Positions 15,388-21,920 of a stretch of 27,703 nucleotides of DNA are shown piece by piece. A program made the position numbers and the translations under genes. The DNA lies in contig JBEKOB010000058.1 of NCBI GenBank assembly GCA_049522195.1, forward strand, positions 1 to 27,703. Direction: 5' to 3'. This DNA comes from UBA9647 sp049522195. GTDB lineage: Bacteria > Bacteroidota > Ignavibacteria > UBA10030. The stretch's first letter is position 1; every line of letters begins with the position of its first letter. The notes beneath the pieces are model-generated. The model saw nothing but the letters and a program-made list of their open reading frames with translations. It did no database searches and was not told the DNA's origin.

Positions 15388-15420
15388 GTGGGCTGCGTTG
15401 CGCTCATGCCTCCAACTCAG
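15388..15420 (-). other. attC-free cassette junction (scar)
   Basis: GTGGGCTGCGTTGCGC, the right terminal arm of the NTF2 cassette, is joined within two bases to ATGCCTCCAACTCAG, the left arm of the next cassette (matching 15934-15948). The whole ~150-bp attC expected between them is missing. Confidence 0.6.
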
Positions 15421-15872
15421 TGGCGACCGCCTAGTATCTCCTTGGCTTTGTCTCGTTCCCTTGATGCCTGCGTGATCAACGTCTTCGCGAGCGACAACGC
15501 ACTCGTGACCTCGCTGAAGTCCGTCGGCTGTCCGTGAATTGATGCTGGTCGATAGTCGATAGCTCCTGTAGCGGAAAAGTCATCCTCCGAGACCAACACC
15601 CCGTATACGCGGCCAATTTCCGGCTTAACGATGGAGTCGAGCGGATTGTCTTGCCTCTCCTTTACCTCGATGTTTAGTACTCTCAGCGGGTCTTCGCCTT
15701 CTCGAATTTCAACAAAACCTACGACAATGATTTCCTGCGGGTCGAACGCATTGATCATTGTATAGAGTTTACTGCTCACCCCAAATCCAGTTGTATGGAA
15801 CCATGCTTTTCGGAAGTCGTCGTATGTCTTCCCCTCTTTAAGTCGTCTGGTGATGATTGATACTGCGAACAT
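15417..15872 (-). CDS. Conserved-looking hypothetical protein
   Basis: The protein has 151 aa and is cytoplasmic. It begins MFAVSIITRRLKEGKTYDDF and continues RKAWFHTTGFGVSSKLYTM. The alternation of strand, helix and strand in the first 80 residues would suit a ferredoxin-like (Dabb/EthD-type) fold, but this is only a guess. The second half is an acidic loop region ending in a helix (SRERDKAKEILGGRH). The start at 15872 follows an AAAGGAAACCT ribosome site; longer in-frame sequence reads into the attC. The gene's stop overlaps the cassette's left terminal repeat. Confidence 0.68.
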   Translation of the reverse strand: MFAVSIITRRLKEGKTYDDFRKAWFHTTGFGVSSKLYTMINAFDPQEIIVVGFVEIREGEDPLRVLNIEVKERQDNPLDSIVKPEIGRVYGVLVSEDDFSATGAIDYRPASIHGQPTDFSEVTSALSLAKTLITQASRERDKAKEILGGRH

Positions 15873-15951
15873 AGGTTTCCTTTCTGGAGGAGTTTTTTGA
15901 ATATGGCCGGTGCAGTGAAGAACCGGCTGAACCCTGTGTTGGCGGCATTGC

Positions 15952-16105
15952 GCATAACGTTCATCCGAAACGCCGTGCCGCGTCGAACTCATTCAATTTA
16001 TCAAATGTGTAAACAGCGGCATGGAGCGATCACTTCATATCTGGTCAACCTCCCGACCTCCATCGCTTATCCAGCGTGCGAGCGCTGGTTCCCCGGTTGT
16101 TAGGC
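15952..16105 (-). other. attC site
   Basis: GCATAAC at 15952-15958 and GTTAGGC at 16099-16105 (154 bp), with CAGCGTGCGAGCG. The central stem is a variant (GCCGTGCCGC...GCGGCATGG). Confidence 0.85.
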
Positions 16106-16121
16106 GTAGCGCCGACTTTCT

Positions 16122-16625
16122 CTAATCCGTCCGACCGATCCACTGATTGGATGCTCGTACTAAGTGCATATTGCCTCCAGAGTCTAGCACTCTTGCAATG
16201 ACTTCAACGTAGACGTTTGGTCCCCACTTCGGGCCATTGTTGAAGATCATTGCCAATTGATTCTTCTTCAACTCACTCGGTGGATATGGCTGACTCGAAA
16301 ACCAGCTCTTCCATACTTGCTGCTGATAGACAATCCACACTGCATCACTCGAAAGAGTACTTGCGATCGAGAGCGTATCCAGAGCATTGATGAATACGAC
16401 ACCTGCCAATGGTGTACCATCCGGAGGCGATATTGGCATGAAACTTCTCCACATGGACGTTTGGAGAATGAATTGTCTGCCTTGGACCATCGTCGTTTCG
16501 GGCACAGCAAGAAGCTGGCCGGCTTGTAGATCTGGCGGGGGTGCAACGAATGGCTCGCCAAGATCGGAGCAGCCACCGATGAGGAGAAGAACAAGAGGCA
16601 ATATGCACGTCTTACGAGATTTCAC
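16122..16625 (-). CDS. Small lipoprotein, unknown function
   Basis: The protein has 167 aa. GTG start at 16625; signal MKSRKTCILPLVLLLIGGC with lipobox IGGC, followed by a proline-rich stretch (EPFVAPPPDLQ) and a beta-rich body. No named family recognised. No Shine-Dalgarno is evident, and the start lies only about 10 bp from the terminal repeat (16635-16647), which matches 16104-16116 over 12 of 13 bp. Either the start is leaderless-like or expression depends on read-through from the upstream cassette. Confidence 0.75.
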   Translation of the reverse strand: MKSRKTCILPLVLLLIGGCSDLGEPFVAPPPDLQAGQLLAVPETTMVQGRQFILQTSMWRSFMPISPPDGTPLAGVVFINALDTLSIASTLSSDAVWIVYQQQVWKSWFSSQPYPPSELKKNQLAMIFNNGPKWGPNVYVEVIARVLDSGGNMHLVRASNQWIGRTD

Positions 16626-16645
16626 TTTACGTTGGTCGGCGTTAC

Positions 16646-16801
16646 GCCTAACGATTCAGGCACTACGCCGGTGCGAGCTGCCACTATGTCTTACTCCATT
16701 TCGCGGCGGCGAGCAATGGAGCGAGCACTTTATATTGAGCCAACCCTTTGTTCCAACTTCGCCTATCCAGAGTGCGAGCGCCGTGTTGCCGATTGTTGGG
16801 C
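16646..16801 (-). other. attC site
   Basis: GCCTAAC at 16646-16652 and GTTGGGC at 16795-16801 (156 bp), with all family landmarks, including GGCGGCGAGCAATGGAGCGAG. Confidence 0.88.
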
Positions 16802-16837
16802 GCTGCACAGCCGATGTTCTTTCTCTCGAGACCTTAG

Positions 16838-17530
16838 CTAGGCGGCAGGGACTTGGCCGTCTGCTGGTGCAGTGAGACATAGAAACGACTCTGAATCATA
16901 GAAACGGAGAAGCCAAGCTGTCGAATTTGGATCTTCGGGAGTTGCCTGGAACCAGTATTCGAACACTCGATCACCGATTTTCCGCGAGGGTCTCGAACGC
17001 AAGGAAGTGATCAGGTGAGACAACGAAACTTGCGTTGTCGGATTTATCTCCCGGAGGCCTGATTCCGCATATGATCGCACGTCATGAGTCTCCGGAAGAC
17101 GCCTCTCATAGTGATGGAAAAAGAGACCTTTGACGGTCCGGTCAGCCACTTTCCCAAAGCGCGCTAGGTCAACATGGTAGGTCGCAACTTGTCCCACGAA
17201 GAGACCGCCAGGAGTGTGGACTGCAACTCGACGCATGCTTCCCAAGAGCATATTGAGCATTCTACGTTTGCGGGGTTTCGCCAGCGCCCGAAAGACTGAA
17301 TCGCGAAGAGTGGATCCAGGCCTACGCTCGGAGATGTCATGTCTGAGCAGCAGCCAAATCTTCAGATACTCGTCGTCTATTGACGCACCTGCATTGCAGT
17401 CTGTGCAACTTGGAACCGTAATGAGATTAGACGGACGCGGCTTGGGGAAAAGACCTGCAGGCGGAATATGATCAACCGTCTCAGGATTCGGTTTGCCGCA
17501 ATAAGTGCAGTATGTAGTCGGACGAGTCAT
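16838..17530 (-). CDS. HNH-type endonuclease-like protein
   Basis: The protein has 230 aa. The N-terminus reads CTYCGKPNPETVDHIPPAGL, then FPKPRPSNLITVPSCTDCNA. Two CxxC zinc knuckles surround a DHIPP motif, with N at the 'NLITV' position, the arrangement of HNH nucleases. The following 170 residues form a helical then mixed domain ('GLFVGQVATYHVDLARFGKV', 'EYWFQATPEDPN'). HNH cassettes with this N-terminus are commonly hypothetical or suspected defence proteins. A TTG at 17536 is closer to an AGGGA site, so the start could be two codons earlier. Single-gene cassette; ends share CACAGCC/GGCTGTG. Confidence 0.8.
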   Translation of the reverse strand: MTRPTTYCTYCGKPNPETVDHIPPAGLFPKPRPSNLITVPSCTDCNAGASIDDEYLKIWLLLRHDISERRPGSTLRDSVFRALAKPRKRRMLNMLLGSMRRVAVHTPGGLFVGQVATYHVDLARFGKVADRTVKGLFFHHYERRLPETHDVRSYAESGLREINPTTQVSLSHLITSLRSRPSRKIGDRVFEYWFQATPEDPNSTAWLLRFYDSESFLCLTAPADGQVPAA

Positions 17531-17575
17531 CGACAATTGGTCCCTGCCGCCTATTCTGGTCTGAGGCTGTGTGGT

Positions 17576-17718
17576 GCCTAACGTTTAGCCAAACCGCCGT
17601 TGCGAGCCGCCACTATGACTTGATCCATTCCGTGGCAGCGAGCACTTTACATCTAGCCAAACTCTGATTGAACGTCGCCTTTCCAGAGAGCGAGCGCCGG
17701 TTTGCCGATTGGTTAAGC
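17576..17718 (-). other. attC site
   Basis: GCCTAAC at 17576-17582 and GTTAAGC at 17712-17718. Complete but 10 bp shorter than average around the AGCGAGC segment. It supplies the C-terminal codons and stop of the small gene to its right. Confidence 0.88.
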
Positions 17719-17863
17719 GCGGGCAGCCATTCTCGATCAAGGGATGCAGAGTGAAGTGCGACACCGGGTGATAGAACAGGTCACTCCTTTCATAGCCACC
17801 CCAGATCAAGGCTACTGCGCAGATGACAAGCATCACTACCAACCCAATCAGTTTATCGGTCAT
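17585..17863 (-). CDS. Small one-TM protein, copy 1, tail encoded by attC
   Basis: ATG at 17863. The first 24 residues, MTDKLIGLVVMLVICAVALI followed by WGGY, form one membrane helix and are clearly paralogous to the protein at 20221-20355. Downstream the frame has no stop before the attC and runs through it to a TAA at 17585, giving 92 aa. The last ~40 residues (arginine-rich) are therefore attC-derived and probably not the ancestral C-terminus. The ATG overlaps the stop of the upstream peptidase gene (ATGA), so translation may be coupled. Function unknown. Confidence 0.55.
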   Translation of the reverse strand: MTDKLIGLVVMLVICAVALIWGGYERSDLFYHPVSHFTLHPLIENGCPRLTNRQTGARSLERRRSIRVWLDVKCSLPRNGSSHSGGSQRRFG

Positions 17864-17882
17864 GGGACTCTCACCTTCGCCA
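17791..17882. repeat. Duplicated segment, copy 1
   Basis: About 92 bp, roughly 80% identical to 20283-20375, covering the start and membrane helix of the small gene plus its leader (CATGGGACTCTCAC on the + strand). The two copies are in direct orientation and flank the two-gene unit. Confidence 0.7.
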
Positions 17883-19428
17883 GCACTGTCACCTTCACGC
17901 GGTCCTTGCTTTCCCTGATCTCAATCCTCGGTGCCGAGAGTTTGAATCCGCGCGTCTTAAACGTGGCATCCCGATAAATGTTCGTCGTGCCTTCGCGAAC
18001 TCCCTGCACCTCGTAACCCCTCCCGGTCCCTTTGGCTTCCGTATCGATCCACTTGAGATAATAAATCTGGTCGTTCACCATCGGCGTCTCTTCACCTTCG
18101 AAAACCACGTCGGCAATCTTCACGCGCCTGATTCCCTTCGGGAAAATATTGATCAATCCAACTTTGTACGACGTCTGGGACGATTCGGGGGCGACAAATT
18201 CGCCGGTGTTCTTGAAGTTCACGATGTATGTCATTCCGTTTCTTTTCTGCACCATTGCGAAGGCCCGGTCTCGTTCGCCAATCACTCTGGCATGCCGGGC
18301 GTAGATGGTGTCATAGCCATAACGGCTCCGGAGACGGCCGGTAACGATCTCCCGCTCCTGCGGTGAAAGCGATAACAAAGAGTCGATGACGACGTCGAGC
18401 CCATTCCCTTTCTGGAAGAACCCATCCCTCCACCCGGGAGAAAAGCGGGTAAGGAGCATCGCCTCATAGCAACCGTACGGATAGCTCTTGTCCCTGCTCG
18501 AGAGGCTGTTGACCCTGCAGCTCCTCAACATATTCAACTTCAGTTGAATGAGCGAGTCCGCATACCTGAAGCTGAAAAAGTACGGATCGTCCGTCCGCGT
18601 GATGAGCGTTTGATAGCCTTTCTTGAGCAACGTCGATGTCATCAATTCTGAATAGGTTGCCGTTCCTTCCATGATTTCTTCATCTGATTCCTGGAGACGC
18701 TCGAGATCATTCATGCTTCGTCGCTTGAGCTGTTTGGCCGCGAGACAATCCTTCAGGTATTCCTTTGCGAGTTCATCGTTTGGTTCCAGGTACGCCCGTT
18801 CCAGAGCGATCCCTTCGATCTCCGCATAGACGGCATAGTTTTCATCGGTGTTGAAACGGAGATTGCCGCTTTTCCATTTATAGAGGGTTTTCTGAAAACA
18901 ATGGAACAGCTCGTGGATGCAGATAAGGATCTGATTTTCACTCCCCGTCGCGTAGTCGTCACCCGCAACCTGCTTCGCGTACTTCCCGTCGGGCGTACGC
19001 ATCGGCTGCATGTCGATCATGACAACGGTGATCGGCTTTCCATCCACAAATCCGTACGGTACGGGACCGCCACCCCCGGTCAACGGCAGAGGTATCGCAA
19101 GAGGTATTTCCTTGCGTCGATCCAGGTACACCTTTTTGCCCCTCACGTCGACGCCCGCGACAGGGGAAAACCCTTCCGGTGGTTTCGGATAGCCGACGAG
19201 CATTTGAACACCATTGGGATAGACGAACAGGAAGGGCACGTCGTCAAAGCTTGTCCATCCGGGCCAGATCGTCGTGGACACGAGGTCGAGAATGTGCCAG
19301 GTCTCTTCCAGCTGTTTCAACTGTACGGTAACGTATCGTGGAAGCGTATCCTGCGCTGGCGCAAGCCTCGCGCAAGAGGCGAGCAGCGCGACAAGGAGCG
19401 CCCCCTTCAAGAGTGTTGAAGTCTTCAT
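17860..19428 (-). CDS. Secreted HELFH zinc-peptidase-like lipoprotein
   Basis: The protein has 522 aa. Signal MKTSTLLKGALLVALLASC with lipobox LASC, then an N-terminal domain, CIHELFHCFQK (HExxH at 172-176), a helical region with candidate third ligands (E203-E205 in 'YAVYAEIEG', E254 in 'MEGTATYSE') and a C-terminal beta domain. It is predicted to be a membrane-anchored zinc peptidase; its family name is unknown to me. A GAGG site lies five bases before the ATG. It forms an operon with the 19442-20173 gene (13-bp gap). The last seven codons lie in the duplicated segment, so the natural C-terminus may have been replaced at the junction. Confidence 0.78.
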   Translation of the reverse strand: MKTSTLLKGALLVALLASCARLAPAQDTLPRYVTVQLKQLEETWHILDLVSTTIWPGWTSFDDVPFLFVYPNGVQMLVGYPKPPEGFSPVAGVDVRGKKVYLDRRKEIPLAIPLPLTGGGGPVPYGFVDGKPITVVMIDMQPMRTPDGKYAKQVAGDDYATGSENQILICIHELFHCFQKTLYKWKSGNLRFNTDENYAVYAEIEGIALERAYLEPNDELAKEYLKDCLAAKQLKRRSMNDLERLQESDEEIMEGTATYSELMTSTLLKKGYQTLITRTDDPYFFSFRYADSLIQLKLNMLRSCRVNSLSSRDKSYPYGCYEAMLLTRFSPGWRDGFFQKGNGLDVVIDSLLSLSPQEREIVTGRLRSRYGYDTIYARHARVIGERDRAFAMVQKRNGMTYIVNFKNTGEFVAPESSQTSYKVGLINIFPKGIRRVKIADVVFEGEETPMVNDQIYYLKWIDTEAKGTGRGYEVQGVREGTTNIYRDATFKTRGFKLSAPRIEIRESKDRVKVTVLAKVRVP

Positions 19429-19441
19429 ATTAGCCTCACAG

Positions 19442-20173
19442 TCATTTGATCACTTCTTCGATCGAATTCACCTTCTGGAAACCTTCGGGAACCTCATAGA
19501 TCTTCGGCGGGGGAGCCGCCGTCTCAAGCTTTGTGACCTTTATTTCAGAAGTCGATGACGGCGCTATCGAGGGATCTCTCATGTCGATGCTCTTCACGAC
19601 GAAGCATTTCTTCAGAGCAGGAGAGAGCTTCAGCAGGCCTTGCCAGTCAAAATCGACCGTCCTTGCCGTCACGCGCTCGTTGAAGAGCACAATGTTTATG
19701 GGCACATTCTCCGTCACCCAAAGCTCGACGGATTCAGAGGCGTAGTCCGCATCGCCGTCTGCAACGATCAGCTTGCATCGCTGATCGCCGATGACCTCCT
19801 CCCGTTGCGTCTCTTTGACGCTCCAATCATATTCCGGGTCGTAGTTCCATCCGGCTCGTTGGATTGCGACGGTATCCTTGACGCTTTTTTGTTCCACGGC
19901 GACGGCAAGCGGTTCCTCGACGTATCGTTTCTTTTCAAGCGAAAGCCTCCAGCGTTTCTGGAGATCGTAGCGCTCAATTGAGACGATCCTGCTCCCCTTG
20001 ACATAGACGCTTGTTTCGTTCATCCAGATCTCCGTCAATCGTGACGGGTATCGCCCGCCCATTCCCGATCTCGTCCATTCAACGATGACGTGATCGTCCG
20101 CAGACGCCGCTGAGAATGTCATGATAGCGAGAAAAAAGGGGACGATGACTGTTTGTTTGCAGGATGTGTTCAT
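19442..20173 (-). CDS. Secreted DUF4412-like protein
   Basis: The protein has 243 aa. Signal peptide MNTSCKQTVIVPFFLAIMTFSAASA, then a beta-rich domain: 'EIWMNETSVYVKGSRIVSIERYDLQKRW', 'RCKLIVADGDADYASESVELWVTENVPIN' and an end of the type 'KIYEVPEGFQKV'. This matches the layout of DUF4412 and related periplasmic beta proteins, in which a sequence like 'f.iPegykk' closes the domain. The start at 20173 is preceded by GGAGGTACATA. It is first of the two-gene unit with the HELFH lipoprotein; substrate and partner are unknown, though joint export suggests they act together in the envelope. Confidence 0.78.
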   Translation of the reverse strand: MNTSCKQTVIVPFFLAIMTFSAASADDHVIVEWTRSGMGGRYPSRLTEIWMNETSVYVKGSRIVSIERYDLQKRWRLSLEKKRYVEEPLAVAVEQKSVKDTVAIQRAGWNYDPEYDWSVKETQREEVIGDQRCKLIVADGDADYASESVELWVTENVPINIVLFNERVTARTVDFDWQGLLKLSPALKKCFVVKSIDMRDPSIAPSSTSEIKVTKLETAAPPPKIYEVPEGFQKVNSIEEVIK

Positions 20174-20220
20174 TATGTACCTCCATTAATGGAGAGAAGA
20201 AACTGTCAATCAAAGCTTCC

Positions 20221-20355
20221 TCACTCTGGCTTCTGACTGTCCGATTTCTTTTTGTACCACACTAGCCGAATCCAACCCCTGCCATAGCCACCCCAAATCA
20301 TGGCTATTGCGCCGACCACAAGGATGACTATCAACCCAATTAGTTTCTCTGACAT
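20221..20355 (-). CDS. Small one-TM protein, copy 2 (44 aa)
   Basis: MSEKLIGLIVILVVGAIAMI, then WGGYGRGWIRLVWYKKKSDSQKPE. One membrane helix is followed by a basic tail. It has a proper stop before the neighbouring gene. It is paralogous to the N-terminus of the 17585-17863 gene. The true ATG at 20355 follows a GAGAG-containing leader shared by both copies; longer in-frame sequence reads into the attC. Function unknown. Confidence 0.72.
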   Translation of the reverse strand: MSEKLIGLIVILVVGAIAMIWGGYGRGWIRLVWYKKKSDSQKPE

Positions 20356-20375
20356 GGGACTCTCACTTTCTCGCC
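20283..20375. repeat. Duplicated segment, copy 2
   Basis: Direct repeat of 17791-17882 (see there), lying next to the attC at 20387. Confidence 0.7.
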
Positions 20376-20386
20376 TTGGCGGGTGC

Positions 20387-20539
20387 GCCCAACGTTTAGG
20401 CAACACGCCGTTGCGGACCGCCACTATGACTGATTCAATTCCGTGACCGGACGCAATGGAGCGAGCACTATTTATCTAGCCAATCTTGAACTTCCTCCGA
20501 CTACCCAGTGTGCGAGCGCCGTGTTGCCGTTTGTTAAGC
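20387..20539 (-). other. attC site
   Basis: GCCCAAC at 20387-20393 and GTTAAGC at 20533-20539 (153 bp), with all landmarks, including GTGTGCGAGCGCCGTG. Confidence 0.88.
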
Positions 20540-20588
20540 GCAGCGCCCGTCATCTGCCTGCGAGAATTGATGGCAGCTAATGAGGCAA

Positions 20589-21053
20589 TCATGCGTCTAT
20601 TCTCAAATACCGAGCGAACAGTTTCGGGATTACCTTCCTCTGTTGAACAAGCCAACGGAGATGAACGGTGTTCGCCTTAGCTAGCTCGGTTCTTCGATCG
20701 CTGACCGGCAGTTCGGGTCGATCGAGCTCAGTCGTCAACTCATTGAGCTCAAGAGCATGACTACAAAGGAGGTCGATGTACTTCGTGACCTTACGTCCGA
20801 AGAGGAAGTGACTCTCGGACGTCTCATCCATCAGAGTAGCAATTTGTAGGTGCGAGGTTCTGCCATCGCGGATAATGTCTGTAAGGAAAGCCCTGATTGA
20901 GCGATAGATCTTCATTCGGGGTTCATAGAGATCAAATCGCACTTTCTGTCTGGTAAGCCCGTATTGTTGAATTGCGATATAGGCGGTCAGGATTACGATG
21001 ACGGGCGCCAGGAAGCCAGAACAGTACGTTAGGAATTTGCTTAGGATCATCAT
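20589..21053 (-). CDS. One-TM hypothetical protein
   Basis: The protein has 154 aa. One N-terminal membrane segment (FLAPVIVILTAYIAIQQYGL) is followed by a cytoplasmic helical region with 'RQKVRFDLYEPRMKIYRSIRAFL'. This opening (helix, then an 'x-Q-Q-Y-x(5)-K-x(2)-x-D-L-x(3)-R-x-x-I/V-Y' pattern) is one I have seen in many short hypothetical membrane proteins; no function is known. Two ATGs overlap at 21053 and 21050. Single-gene cassette; ends match 11 of 12 bp (20538-20549 with 21078-21089). Confidence 0.75.
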   Translation of the reverse strand: MMILSKFLTYCSGFLAPVIVILTAYIAIQQYGLTRQKVRFDLYEPRMKIYRSIRAFLTDIIRDGRTSHLQIATLMDETSESHFLFGRKVTKYIDLLCSHALELNELTTELDRPELPVSDRRTELAKANTVHLRWLVQQRKVIPKLFARYLRIDA

Positions 21054-21087
21054 TCGTCTGCCTTTCCAAAACTGAGTCGGGCGTTGC

Positions 21088-21241
21088 GCATAACGTTAAG
21101 GCAACACGCCGCTGCAGCTCACCACCTCAGAACGACTCATTTTTGTGGCAAGACGCAATGGAGCGAGTTCTTTACATTCAGGCAATCTTGAACTTCCTTC
21201 GCCTATACAGTGTGCGAGCGCCGGTTTGCCGTTTGTTAGGC
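21088..21241 (-). other. attC site
   Basis: GCATAAC at 21088-21094 and GTTAGGC at 21235-21241 (154 bp). Contains AGACGCAATGGAGCGAG and GTGTGCGAGCGCCGG. Confidence 0.88.
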
Positions 21242-21264
21242 GCAGGCAAAGGTCCATGTCGTTC

Positions 21265-21278
21265 GCGTTTTGCGGCAC
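21265..21278. repeat. Cassette terminal inverted repeat, left arm
   Basis: GCGTTTTGCGGCAC, identical to 1458-1471 and complementary to 21740-21753 in the same cassette. Confidence 0.85.
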
Positions 21279-21323
21279 AAATAAATGGTCTGTGTGAGGT
21301 CGATTCGGTCGTCCGCTCACTGC

Positions 21324-21713
21324 TCAGAATTGGAGTCGTTCGATGAATGTCAGCCTTACCGGAAGATAAAGATAATCCAGACCTGGACTGCTGGCGATCT
21401 GCCCGCTAAATCGGACCCTGAGACCATTCTTCCTGAAAGTATCCGTTAGATTGGTCGGATAGAACGTGGCAGCTGAAATCTGAAGCGGAAAATCGCACTG
21501 TATGACATAGAACGACGGAGAAGCTTCCAGGACTGTACCGGTTGCGTTTGTAATGTCGAATGTGACTGGCTGTTCTCCCAAATCCGTGCACGCAGAGAGA
21601 ATTGTCAGCATCGCCACGATGGATAACAATCTCCGCGTCGGAATGACGAACACTCCGGAAAGCAGCGCAATTGATGAACGTTGACCGACGATCTGAGGAT
21701 GTCTTTCTGGCAT
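21324..21713 (-). CDS. Small lipoprotein or secreted protein, unknown
   Basis: The protein has 129 aa. The N-terminus carries an unusually long leader (about 27 residues) before the hydrophobic 'LLSIVAMLTILSAC' with lipobox LSAC; the mature part is beta-rich, ending 'KNGLRVRFSGQIASSPGLDY'. A strong AGGAGGGG site before the ATG at 21713 favours this start. An internal start near 21630 would give a more usual signal peptide but lacks a clear ribosome site. No family recognised. Its cassette shares terminal repeats with the 1514-1981 lipoprotein cassette. Confidence 0.75.
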   Translation of the reverse strand: MPERHPQIVGQRSSIALLSGVFVIPTRRLLSIVAMLTILSACTDLGEQPVTFDITNATGTVLEASPSFYVIQCDFPLQISAATFYPTNLTDTFRKNGLRVRFSGQIASSPGLDYLYLPVRLTFIERLQF

Positions 21714-21739
21714 GAGAAACCCCTCCTAGAAAAACCTTG

Positions 21740-21753
21740 GTGCCGCAAAACGC
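21740..21753. repeat. Cassette terminal inverted repeat, right arm
   Basis: GTGCCGCAAAACGC, identical to 2062-2075. Confidence 0.85.
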
Positions 21754-21778
21754 ACTATCAAAATGAATCTTTGCTCGC

Positions 21779-21815
21779 GCATAACTGGTGCAAATACGCA
21801 TTGCGTTGTGAGCCT
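21779..21815 (-). other. Half attC fused to the repeat element
   Basis: GCATAAC at 21779-21785, then TGGTGCAAATACGCATTGCG and TTGTGAGCC align loosely with the left half of the family. The right half is replaced by the duplicated element and the C25 remnant. Confidence 0.5.
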
Positions 21816-21920
21816 TGATTCCAGTATATGGACACATTACTGTGTTCTTGTCACCTATAAACACAAAAACCTCCTTCATCGCTTCCCACGAATCCGGAGG
21901 TCCTCAATCCCACGTTCCAC
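21796..21920 (-). repeat. Duplicated structured element, copy B
   Basis: Matches 12830-12952. The ACGCA/TGCGT stem of copy A (12866-12879) is ACACA/TGTGT here (21832-21845), a compensating change. ACCTCC...GGAGGT is also kept. The 3' end of the C25 remnant frame runs into this element. Confidence 0.75.

Noticed and set aside
86..21241. CRISPR array
   Set aside because: The repeats are long (~95-280 bp), imperfect, spaced by whole genes and bounded by complementary core boxes; this is the pattern of attC sites.
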